The translations under genes were made by a program, and so were the position numbers. 64,000 nucleotides of DNA, from positions 338,419,076 through 338,483,075 of the forward strand of contig CM068368.1 in assembly GCA_034769895.1 (NCBI GenBank), written 5' to 3'. The stretch is from Magicicada septendecula. Taxonomy: Eukaryota; Arthropoda; Insecta; Hemiptera; Cicadidae. This document shows, piece by piece, positions 37,459 through 55,480 of this stretch; the first letter of the stretch is position 1, and each line of letters begins with the position of its first letter. The notes under the pieces are model-generated. The model was not told the DNA's origin, did not search any database, and was given only the letters and a program-made list of their open reading frames with translations.

Positions 37459-39981
37459 TTTAGCGAAACATAGTAGACGGGGCCACGAAGAGTCGGCCAC
37501 GACTGAACGCTTGAACAACAGCAACAACAGTGCAAGGCTGATGGGTTTAGCGAAACATAGTAGACGGGGCCACGAAGAGTCGGCCACGACTGAACGCTTG
37601 AACAACAGCAACAACAGTGCAAGGCAGATGGGTTTAGCGAAACATAGTAGACGGGGCCACGACTGAACGCTTGAACAACAGCAACAACAGTGCAAGGGAG
37701 ATGGGTTTAGCGAAGCATATTAGACGGGGCCACGAAGAGTCGGCCACGACTGAACGCTTGAACAACAGCAACAACAGTGCAAGGGAGATGGGTTTAGCGA
37801 AGCATATTAGACGGGGCCACGAAGAGTCGGCCACGACTGAACGCTTGAACAACAGCAACAACAGTGCAAGGGAGATGGGTTTAGCGAAACATAGTAGACG
37901 GGGCCACGAAGAGTCGGCCACGACTGAACGCTTGAACAACAGCAACAACAGTGCAAGGCAGATGAGTTTAGCGAAACATAGTAGACGGGGCCACGAAGAG
38001 TCGGCCACGGCTGAACGCTTTAACAACAGCAACAACAGTGCAAGGCAGATGGGTTTAGCGAAACATAGTAGACGGGGCCACGAAGAGTCGGGCACGACTG
38101 AACGCTTGAACAACAGCAACAACAGTGCAAGGCAGATGGGTTTAGCGAAACATTGTAGACGGGGCCACGAAGAGTCGGCCACGACTGAACGCTTGAACAA
38201 CAGCAAAAACAGTGCAAGGCAAATGGGTTTAGCGAAACATAGTAGACGGGGCCACGAAGAGTCGGCCACGACTGAACGCTTGAACAACAGCAACAACAGT
38301 GCAAGGCAGATGGGTTTAGCGAAACATAGTAGACGGGGCCACGAAGAGTCGGCCACGACTGAACGCTTGAACAACAGCAACAACAGTGCAAGGGAGATGG
38401 GTTTAGCGAAACATAGTAGACGGGGCCACGAAGAGTCGGCCACGACTGAACGCTTGAACAACAGCAACAACAGTGCAAGGCAGATGGGTTTAGCGAAACA
38501 TAGTAGACGGGGCCACGAAGAGTCGGCCACGACTGAACGCTTGAACAACAGCAACAACAGTGCAAGGCAGATGAGTTTAGCGAAACATAGTAGACGGGGC
38601 CACGAAGAGTCGGCCACGACTGAACGCTTTAACAACAGCAACAACAGTGCAAGGCAGATGGGTTTAGCGAAACATAGTAGACGGGGCCACGAAGAGTCGG
38701 GCACGACTGAACGCTTGAACAACAGCAACAACAGTGCAAGGCAGATGGGTTTAGCGAAACATAGTAGACGGGGCCACGAAGAGTCGGCCACGACTGAACG
38801 CTTGAACAACAGCAACAACCGTGGAAGGCAGATGGGTTCCACGAAGAGTCGGCCACGACTGAACGCTTGAACAACAGCAAAAACAGTGCAAGGCAGATGG
38901 GTTTAGCGAAACATAGTAAACGGGGCCACTAAGAGTCGGCCACGACTGAACGCTTGAACAACAGCAACAACCGTGGAAGGCAGATGGGTTCCACGAAGAG
39001 TCGGCCACGACTGAACGCTTGAACAACAGCAAAAACAGTGCAAGGCAGATGGGTTTAGCGAATCATAGTAAACGGGGCCACTAAGAGTCGGCCACGACTG
39101 AACGCTTGAACAACAGCAACAACCGTGGAAGGCAGATGGGTTCCACGAAGAGTCGGCCACGACTGAACGCTTGAACAACAGCAAAAACAGTGCAAGGCAG
39201 ATGGGTTTAGCGAAACATAGTAAACGGGGCCACTAAGAGTCGGCCACGACTGAACGCTTGAACAACAGCAACAACAGTGCAAGGCAGATGGGTTTAGCGA
39301 AACATAGTAGACGGGGCCACGAAGAGTCGGCCACGACTGAACGCTTGAACAACAGCAACAACAGTGCAAGGCAGATGGGTTTAGCGAAACATAGTAGACG
39401 GGGCCACGAAGAGTCGGCCACGACTGAACGCTTGAACAACAGCAACAACAGTGCAAGGCAGATGAGTTTAGCGAAACATAGTAGACGGGGCCACGAAGAG
39501 TCGGCCACGACTGAACGCTTGAACAACAGCAACAACAGTGCAAGGCAGATGAGTTTAGCGAAATATAGTAAACGGGGCCACGAAGAGTCGGCCACGACTG
39601 AACGCTTGAACAACAGCAACAACAGTGCAAGGCAGATGGGTTTAGCGAAACATAGTAGACGGGGCCACGAAGGGCCGGCCACGACTGAACGCTTGAACAA
39701 CAGCAACAACAGTGCAAGGCAGATGGGTTTAGCGAAACTTAGTAGACGGGGCCACGAAGAGTCGGCCACGACTGAACGCTTGAACAACAGCAACAACAGT
39801 GCAAGGCAGATGGGTTTAGCGAAACATAGTAGACGGGGCCACGAAGAGTCGGCCACGACTGAACGCTTGAACAACAGCAACAACAGTGCAAGGCAGATGG
39901 GTTTAGCGAAACATAGTAGACGGGGCCACGAAGAGTCGGCCACGACTGAACGCTTGAACAACAGCAACAACAGTGCAAGGC
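37459..39981 (+). repeat. Higher-order repeat copy B (2,443 bp plus ~80 bp)
   Basis: Second copy of the block starting at 35016. The match ends at 39981: copy A has T at 37539 (GGCTGATG), while copy B has A at 39982. Confidence 0.85.
38820..39275 (+). repeat. Triplicated 152-bp dimer in copy B
   Basis: Counterpart of 36377-36832, shifted by 2,443 bp. Confidence 0.85.
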
Positions 39982-40139
39982 AGATGGGTTTAGCGAAACA
40001 TAGTAGACAGGTCACGAAGAGTCGGCCACGACTGAACGCTTGAACAACAGCAACAACAGTGCAAGGCAGATGGGTTTAGCGAAACATAGTAGATGGGGCC
40101 ACGAACAGTCGGCCACGACTGGACGCTTGAGCAACAACA

Positions 40140-44390
<4,251 letters not shown>

Positions 44391-44393
<3 letters not shown>

Positions 44394-47084
44394 CGCATTG
44401 CGCAGCATACGTTGCCACGTATGGAGCAACGGTCTGACCTTGTATCTATCATTAACAAACAGTTAATGAAATCAATTCGGGTGTGGTTTGTCCTGATTAC
44501 GTACAGACCCACTGTTGAATGCTAACGCATTTTAAAAGACTGGAAACTTGGTATTGTCGCAAAAACGACAGACGTTAATCATTCATTTACTCGTAATATA
44601 CAGGTTTGAGTTGTACGTATTAGTATTGTTTCGATACAGAACTGCATATTTGAAACCACTTTTTGTTTGCTTAGCAACATAATGTTTGACAATACAAAAA
44701 AAAATTGTATTTTAAATTTCAAATGACAGTAGCATTTTATGGGACAAATCCAATGTGCCAGGAAACAATACCCTTTGTCGTTATCGATGTCTTGACTCAA
44801 TAGCTTCATTGGTGCGACAGTTGTGTTTATCTTCGACTGCTACATTTTTTTCACCTCTGCATACTTTCTTTATTTACAGAACTTAGCTTCGTCAGGTCAC
44901 ATCTTTATCTTCCTTTACAACGCATTGCCTCCATTACTCATTCGCTCACTTTCCTACCAAGCCTATTATAACCTCGTGTGTCTCAGAATGCCTTATGAGC
45001 TGTTCATTCCCTTCGTAACATTTCTCCATAAATTTAGATTTTCTCTCTATTTTCAAAACACGAATGTATTTTCTTACCTATTGTATTTAATTTCTGAAAT
45101 TTTCTCATAATATCAAAATGTATAAATTTTAAATTTTATTGTTGTCATCTTATTGCCTAGTCACTGTATACTGTATTCAATGTAATTAATTTTAAAAACT
45201 TTTCATAATTGTAAGTCAATATTTGAAACTAGTTCAATACATAATACGTTGAAGTCAAGTTTCTATCAAGACTTATCCAAATTGAGAAACAGTAAGACAG
45301 TAAGAGAATTTATGGACGAAGGAGTACTCTACTGAAATTAAAATATTTTACTATCACTTAAAGTTTGTTTTAACTAAGAGAATGTAATGTCCTTGGAAAA
45401 AATGACTTGGTAAATAATTATTAATAAATCTTAATATAATTGTTAAAAAGCAAAGACAGAAATAATTTGTAATTCTGAGAAGTGCGGATTATGAAAACCA
45501 CGCATCACGACAGATTACCAAACGGCAATCTTGCATTGTGAGAGTGCGCGTAGGAGCTTGCCATCATATTGCCATATTGCGTTTGTCGGGAAGTGTTTGG
45601 GTGTCAACTGCAGTGGGAGAACGTGGTTGTATGGAAACAGAAGAATTGCCTGCTTACAGCATTAACAGCAGCGTTGACTTCCAGCGTCTATTGTGTAATG
45701 CACGTACGGTACAAACTGAAGACCTTGTACACCGTAAACGCTGTAGTTATTTATAACTCAGAGTGGTTATTTTGCAGATATGTAAAGTGTGCTTCGAAAG
45801 CATGACAGGTCATCATTACCTGAAGGTTGAGAGGGTGACTTCATTCTTTCTGTGGCCCAGTTTTTTATTCGAATCAGATTAAGAGTTACCAGCGTTATCA
45901 AATGTGCTATCGTCGTATCATGTGTCGTAGTGCAGGACAGACGTTTGACACAATTAAAGGAGAATCAACGTATTTAGTTTGTATGCCTACTCCTATGATG
46001 CAACACTCATATCTGTGTACGTTAACTGGAAAACAGTTCCTACCACTTTATTTGCAAATTATTCCAGTTATAGTGTTTCAATTTAATTTTTTAAAACAGG
46101 TCATGTTTTATTTCGTATAGAGACAGTTTGTATGATGCTACTGTTTGATTTATTATATTCTAGTTTTTACAGGGCTCATCCCATAAACTTGTTTGATAAG
46201 AAATGTGAAGGAAAGCGACCATGAGGTAGAAGGAGAAAAGTAAGGGAAGGTAATATCATAGAAACTTTAAGGAAATTAATTTAAAATTTAAACATTAATT
46301 TACCTCAGGCAATTAAAAAAAAAGACAAAACCTCAGGCCAATTAAAAAATCGTAGCAGATAACGGGATGAATTACAGCACAGAAAGACCTAAACACCGTG
46401 AGATGCAATGAGAAAAGAATAAGTAAATAATCAGGTTTTTACATCTTAATTTGAAATAGTAATTCAAATTTCCTGCACACTAGTGGTCAACACGCCGTAG
46501 AGCGTTAAGTCCTTTTTTTACATTATGTACTACATTTGAAAACCAATATCGGAATTCTATCATTTTCGTACGTCATCATGCCTGCTCTGTATTTTTTATA
46601 CTGTATTATTTCATTCAGATTGAAACACTTTATCATATATTTATTATTGTATGTTTCCACATAATTACAAAGTTTTACACGATGTAAAAAGGCGAGAAAC
46701 ATTTTACATAACATTTAGACTTTTTGTAAGATCGGAGATCTAATAAAGGAAACAATATCGCATCTAAGTGGTCGTGACAATGAACAAACTCTATTATGTT
46801 ATTCACAAATCACAGGCTGAATCAATATTCTCGTAAGAACCAGGATACAAGAGATATAGTGAAAAGAAAAAAAAAACACAATTTTGGTAATGACTGGCTG
46901 TTCAGATTCTCATGACCTTCATATCGATATAAACAAAAAAATTAGGCCTAATTGGAGTGTTATACTGTTGGCAGTGGAACAGAAGCTTAAAATTAAAAAA
47001 AACTGTAGTAAACACCTTTACTGCGACGTAGAATTCGAGATTACGTTAATGTAATTGTATTTTTATAATCATATGTAAGTTCTT

Positions 47085-47086
<2 letters not shown>
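44391..47086. other. Non-coding stretch
   Basis: No gene recognised. A 72-codon frame at 45538-45756 (+) lies in a locally GC-richer patch but matches no family I know. TAGGCCTA occurs at 46943. Confidence 0.45.

Positions 47087-47129
<43 letters not shown>
47087..47129. repeat. (AT)n microsatellite
   Basis: About 20 AT units. Confidence 0.9.
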
Positions 47130-47135
<6 letters not shown>

Positions 47136-49040
47136 CAACGTTCTGATAGTAAATCGGGATTTAAAGGTACGAATCACGTTCGTTGGAAAGACGAACTGAG
47201 TGATCACCAAGTACACATAAGTTACACTAAATCAAAAGAGGCTGTGGTACAGATCGCTGTAGAAGTCTGTAATGAACTACAATATTGCTAAATTTATCTA
47301 CAGTTGTGGTCAGTTTGAGCGTAGCTTAATTCTTTTGAAGTAAGCTTTTCAGTTTCGTTGTTTATAATATGTTAGTCTATGATTATTGACCTACCAGTGA
47401 CAGAACAACTAAGGTGCGTTTTATTTTAAAAAAATCATAAAGCCGGTTGCTAGCAGCTATAAATTTATAGCTTTTATATATGAATTTATCAGTTTTCTTT
47501 ACCTGATCGATTTCTTTGAAGCACTTTGAATATATTTTTGAAGTTTTAAATTTTAAATTTTGTACTGCCATGGTATATTTTTCATGATTTACCGCCTTAG
47601 CCTTTGCTTCCTATGGATCCATTTCTGCATTGTGCACACACTTGAAAAGAATGCAGAGACTATTTGTTTCAAACAGTACAGACTTTTTGTTTCAACGGAG
47701 AAAAAAATTTGTTTCAAAAGAAACTCAAAATTCGACTACTCGTTTTTGTACGAAATCTGTATTCCTGGGACATACATTTTGTACAGAATAACTCTACAGC
47801 CTTGCTAGACAAAGTTATGACTAATTTATTTTGACTTTATGGCGTCAGTAAAATTCAAAATCATTGTCTGTTTTAGTAAATATGTGTAATTAAAAATTAT
47901 CGAAATAACTCGCTATTCTATTGAAACATTCAATAGACTTGAAACATTTAACTAGTATTATATGTAGTTTGTTAAGTAGTTTTTATTATCCTTGCCTACT
48001 TTTTCTGCCTTCTCAGCTAGCTGAATACAGTTTCAGAATACAGTTAAATAATGGTAGGAATAGCAAGTAGAGAAGTTCTTCTGTAGCCCTACACAGTCTG
48101 TCGTTGATTTTAGATTGCAGTGGCGAGATATAACTAAATGAGATCTACAAACAGTCTGCAATAATAACTAATCCCAAACCACTGCACAGCATATTAACAA
48201 TCCAACACCCACGGACCTAATGTCGGATCTACAGGCGTTAAAATTTCCCTTAAGAAAAATGCCAATTCAAGAAAACTAAGTTTCGATTTTAATTACGTAA
48301 GCCTGTTAAGGATACTTATTTATAAATATTGGATAAGACAATTTTATACAACAATAAATACATGGTTTTAAAGCCAAAAGTGTTGATGATTTACAGTTGC
48401 TGGTGTTGGAGGCAGTGGGTTAAACAACTAAGCAAGCAACGATCTATATCAGTATCAGGATTCTCTCAGAATTTGGCTGATACCACACAAGACGTGTAAA
48501 CAGCACTTGTAAACAGTGATTTAAAAAGAAGATCAAATTGTCCTTGTCCAAAGGAAAGCTGCATTTTGTGAATGGAATGAGCGACAGCAGTTACAACATA
48601 ATAACGTCATGCGATGTCAGTGGCCATGAGACTGTTTCAGCGGTCCAATGCACACCCTCACTGCTAGTCCAAATTACACGCGGTGCAGAGATTACATTTA
48701 CTAATTAATAATATAAAAACCTTTTTAAACATACGAACGAAACTTTAGCTCTCCGTACTTAAATGTTTTCACAGTTCCTAAATATACAAAAACCCCGTCA
48801 ATTCCAACATGAATTTCACACCACTCATTGTTACCACGGCATAAGGTTAAAGAAATCTGAGCAATAAACTTCTTTTCTTCTCTTCCTCTCAACTATAACC
48901 TATATAAAAACTACCTGTAAGGAGACAGTTACCCTCAAGCATTTTGCCAACCTACTCACAGATCAATCTTACAAGTACAACATTTTTTGGCGGGCCATTA
49001 AAGTGTACTTTCCCTACTATATATCTTATTTGTTGGTGCC
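47130..49040. other. Non-coding stretch
   Basis: Nothing recognisable. Confidence 0.5.
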
Positions 49041-49044
49041 GTAG

Positions 49045-49245
49045 TAGAAGATATTCAGACAAATATAGGTTACTGCAGCAGCTGAAAGCACAACCTAAGC
49101 TATTTTGGACACATAACCAAGGGGATAGACGAATTGTACAAGGTATAAGGCATAGAGTAAATCTTCAGTGAGGTGAAAGGACAGACTCAAGGAAGCAACG
49201 AAACATTCCCTGTACGCTGCGAAACAGCTGACTGGGGATACAGGG
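49045..49245 (+). pseudogene. LINE reverse transcriptase tail fragment
   Basis: Shifted plus-strand frames show LFWTHNQGDRRIVQGI, then KDRLKEATKHSLYAAKQLT and a GDTGR end. This resembles the YFGH...DRxxW tail of LINE RT proteins. The fragment is short and broken, so clade and full extent are unclear. Confidence 0.45.
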
Positions 49246-51060
49246 CGCTGAAAGGGAAAGATATATTAAACGTAGCAATAAGCCCTTACAAGGTAAAAGG
49301 AACTAACGTGACATGACATATCACGGATGACGTATGACGTATCCGGAACCAAGATTCCCTGCAAATTTTATTTAATGTTATTCCAAATCAGAATCACGAA
49401 GTAAAGTGATAACGATCGGCAGACGTGCAATGGTTGTTCACGTCAATCTAAATCAGAATGAATTTGTGGATATTTAAGATGATAAAGACAAAGAAAAAGC
49501 ACCAGATAGGTGTACACAAATCTGATTTGGAATAACGAAAACATTATTACGTGAACGTAGATAAATCTTGTATATTCATATTTATAGGCACATCCGTAGA
49601 CATAGATTTATTTTGATTATTTGAAGGGAAACTGTTGGAGAATAGTAGACAATATGCCGTTGTCGTTGGAGAGGAGATGTGTAAGGAAAACATGAAAAGA
49701 ATTATTAGTAGAGTTATTAACATTCGCCTAATCTAAAAGAGTATAACTAAAAGATAATTTACTTAATAAGTAAATTACTGTGTACTAAATCCTTTATTGT
49801 GTTTATAAGAAACGCGTTAAATGCTGATATGTTATTTTTTTGTACAGTGTAAAAGTACAGCTATATTAGAGAGGCAAAGAGTTGAGCAGGAAACGGGGGG
49901 ACTACACCGACGACCTCGGACATACCATGTATTAGCATAGACCTTGAAGTGTTCTTACTACGGCTTTGTCACTTTCAACTGACGAACACGCGAGCGCGCT
50001 TTTAAATAATGTATACATGTGCTAGAAAATAATGTAACTATAAACGTGAAAGCTTCGAGAGTCCTTTGAAATAAATGTATAAATGACTTTTACACTTACA
50101 CATGGTAATATTATCATATTCATTATTAAATTATATGAAATAACAAATTCATTAAATAATTATAAAAAATGACTTCGAAAAAAAATATACGGTCAATTTG
50201 GATAGCATGCACATACGTATGGTACGTAATTTGATGTTTATGCTGCTCGACCAAAGATTGTTTCATCATGAATCACCTGTTTCATGAATTATTCATATCA
50301 ATTATTAGAAGACTTTTGAAGAACAACAAGCTGAAATTACAATATTTAATTTTGAAACCTGGGTGCATATTTCTTGTTTGGCGTCACCACCTCTCTACCT
50401 TTCGCGTTGCGATGTACAATTATCCGGATGAAACGAAATGTGTTAAACATATCTCAATATGTTTAAATCCGGAAGAGTTGACCTTCCGAATTTTCTGTCA
50501 TTTTACCGAAATTAATTCCGGAATCTTCCGCTGGTTCAAAGAATTGGTTTTGAAAACAGTTGGGTTCAGCAAAAAAAAAATAATAATAATAATGAAGAAT
50601 AAGTAAATAATTAAGGAGACTTAACCTAATTAACAATAACCTGAGGTCCCGGGATAGGGCTATTTAAAGATAACACAGGAAAAGCATTAATATTAACCGA
50701 ACTAAGTAGAATCAAAATCGAGAAGAGAAAAGATGAATAACGAACTTATTAAAATTTGGGAATACTAAAATGACAATTGACAATACTAAAATAGAGTGAG
50801 CAAAAAAATTCTGTTTCCTTGGTAACTGTGTAACTTATCATACAATATAAGTTGTGTGTGTGTGTGTTTGGCGTCAGCAACAATTGTCCTGATGATGACA
50901 ATAAACATTGCCGAAACGTCGACACAAATAAGTTAAAATTTGTGTTATTTTTGACCGATCCTCACTAACCCTTCACTGAAAAATTAATTGATTGACGGTC
51001 ACTACGAATTTAAGGATTTTATCATACAAGGTTGAAATAGATACAAGCAGAAAGGTAGAA
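49246..51060. other. Non-coding stretch
   Basis: No gene recognised. A 112-codon frame at 50268-50606 (+) has no family signature. A short (GT)n lies at 50853-50868. The CTGATGATG...GAAACGTC word at 50889-50920 is shared with 29755-29789. Confidence 0.45.
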
Positions 51061-51061
51061 C

Positions 51062-51487
51062 GATTAACTACATAAATGGTACAATATGTAAAAATTTGAA
51101 GAATAAAGGAAGGAAAGATACATTAGTAAAATTTTATAGAAGTATGGATATACCGAGTTTTTTGTATACCAGTGAAACATGCACACCACCGAAACAAATA
51201 AAAAAAGAATCCAAACAGCGAAGATGAAAATGCTACGGAGGGTCACAGGTTGCACAAGGGGAGATAGAATGGGGGATCCTGAAATAAGAGGGCAATTACA
51301 AGTTATCACCGTAAGTGACCAAATTAAAGAGTATAGGAATAAACGTGAACAGCATTTACAAAGAATGAGCACTGGAAGGATGCCAAAGATTAAGTATAGA
51401 TACCGACAGCAGGAACGGAGATCCCTCGGAAGACCAACAAAGAGGTGGAATGATGAGGTCGTAACAGGTTATTACCCTAATGCTTAG
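51062..51487 (+). pseudogene. LINE reverse transcriptase C-terminal fragment (first of two)
   Basis: An open frame of about 140 codons includes the region before its first methionine. It carries LVKFYRSMDIPSFLY, KKRIQTAKMKMLRRVTGCTR, EYRNKREQHLQRM and SLGRPTKRWNDEV, the usual order of thumb and tail words in LINE RTs. It is 5'-truncated and ends with a stop at 51487. Confidence 0.7.
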
Positions 51488-51519
51488 TTGGAAGAAAAAG
51501 AATAATAAGAGGAAGAAGA

Positions 51520-51725
51520 AGATGGACATGTACAACGTTTAGCCGAAAAGAAAATCCCAAGATAAATGTCAATTGGCAACCTAAAAGTAGAATGAACCCA
51601 GACACCAAGGAAAAGTTGAATTTAAGGCAAGGCTATGACAGAGAAAGACCTGGAGGAACGACTGAGAAAGGTGGAGCTTGGAAATCGGAAAACGTCGGAG
51701 AACGCTATATATGTAGCGATTTATG
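51520..51725 (+). pseudogene. Second LINE tail fragment, different copy
   Basis: Only 30 bp after the previous fragment, the tail motif begins again: HVQRLAEKKIPR, then TEKDLEERLRKVELGNRKTSENA, with several stops between. It is more decayed than the first fragment and belongs to a separate insertion. Confidence 0.5.
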
Positions 51726-52239
51726 ACGATGAACAAATAAGCCTTACTTAACACTAAGCAATAGACGTGTACTTAACCATATCATTTAAGCAACAAGAGT
51801 GAAGTGTCAAACTTAGTGTCTGTATATTAAACTGTTATGAGGAGTTACAATTATTAGGAGGTAGTTCTTTTTTCGATTAACCGCATTTTTTTGCGTCGCG
51901 TCCTAGTGAGTAAACATATGCCGCATGAGACAGGATGATAGTGTTTATATTATGTTAACAAAGCTAAGTGAAAATCTGTAAGATTTAAAAAAATCTTTTT
52001 TGTTTAAATAATACTTTTTAACATTGAAAATGTTTATAAGGACGTGTCGCACATTTGCGGCCGATCGCTGGTGCGTTATCGAAAATGGGAACCGGTGAGT
52101 TTCCATAGAAACTACTTCTTTGTTGTCAATAACGTAGTACACATATAAAACTTCGCTTATGAATGCGACTACATTTAACTTATAATCTGTACATTGGTAA
52201 ATGAAGAATGAATTCATTGATTGGTGAATGAACATATGT
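51726..52239. other. Non-coding stretch with a dispersed repeat segment
   Basis: 52103-52147 repeats sequence seen at 29658-29676 and 29848-29890. Otherwise nothing recognisable. Confidence 0.5.
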
Positions 52240-52590
52240 ATATATATTTTTTAGATTTATTGAAGCATTTTCAATGCCCTTCTCTGTGCATTGCATTTGT
52301 GCAATGCCTGTAAATTTTTTAATTGTTGCCTTTTCACCACCGAATTAAAGTAGGAGGGTCAGGATGGGACGCCTATTGAGACGATCGACATAAAAGGGAG
52401 GCAGAATGGCTAGAACTACACTTAAACTGCCGATCGTTCCCCCAGATGACACTAGGGTACTAGTTTTTACAAACTGAGCGATCTGAAGCTACTAAATTCA
52501 CCTTAATATTACGGCGTTGGAAAGTAACGAATCCAGGGTCTCTAGATTAATAGTCAAGCACGTAGCCACACGGCAAAACCCAACCATAAC
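52240..52590 (-). mobile_element. tRNA-derived SINE
   Basis: On the minus strand the head reads GTGGCTACGTGCTTGACT (A-box-like, about 52556-52574) and, after GAGACCCTGG, ATTCGTTACTTTCC (B-box-like, about 52519-52535), with the spacing of a tRNA-type pol III promoter. A ~250-bp body follows. It includes a TGCATT/AATGCA hairpin near the 3' end, and the unit ends in AATAAATCTAAAAAATATATATA, an A-rich tail. No open frame is present. It would be transcribed by pol III and mobilised by a LINE. The family is not identified. Confidence 0.5.

Positions 52591-55480
<2,890 letters not shown>

Larger units (their letters stand above)
32347..40139 (+). repeat. 87-bp satellite array derived from the 3' end of an RTE-like LINE
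   Basis: About 90 head-to-tail copies of an 87-bp unit that begins GTGCAAGGCAGATGGGTT and ends in a CAACAGCAACAACA tail. Variants are a 65-bp unit lacking 22 bp in the middle (twelve seen, e.g. near 32708, 33360, 36388, 38831), a 73-bp unit (near 35215 and 37658) and one 86-bp unit near 40007. In the reading frame of the upstream LINE the unit encodes RNIVDGATKSRPRLNA, a stop and a Thr/Ala-rich tail, which corresponds to the LINE C-terminus and CAA-type 3' tail. Because 87 is divisible by 3, one plus frame and two minus frames stay open for up to ~400 codons. These are not genes. Confidence 0.95.

Noticed and set aside
32304-40043. Up to 402-codon open frames over the satellite as a novel repeat protein family
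   Set aside because: They exist on both strands because the repeat period is a multiple of three. The monomer derives from a LINE tail read in another frame.
32347-40139. CRISPR-like array
   Set aside because: Units are directly adjacent without unique spacers, the context is eukaryotic, and the origin is a LINE tail.
46195-46290. LINE tail (GKRP-GRRRKVREG-like words)
   Set aside because: Short, low-complexity, basic sequence. No flanking RT motif supports it firmly.
48115-48135. Second hAT end (CAGTGGCG)
   Set aside because: Matches only the first eight bases, and no inverted partner was found nearby.
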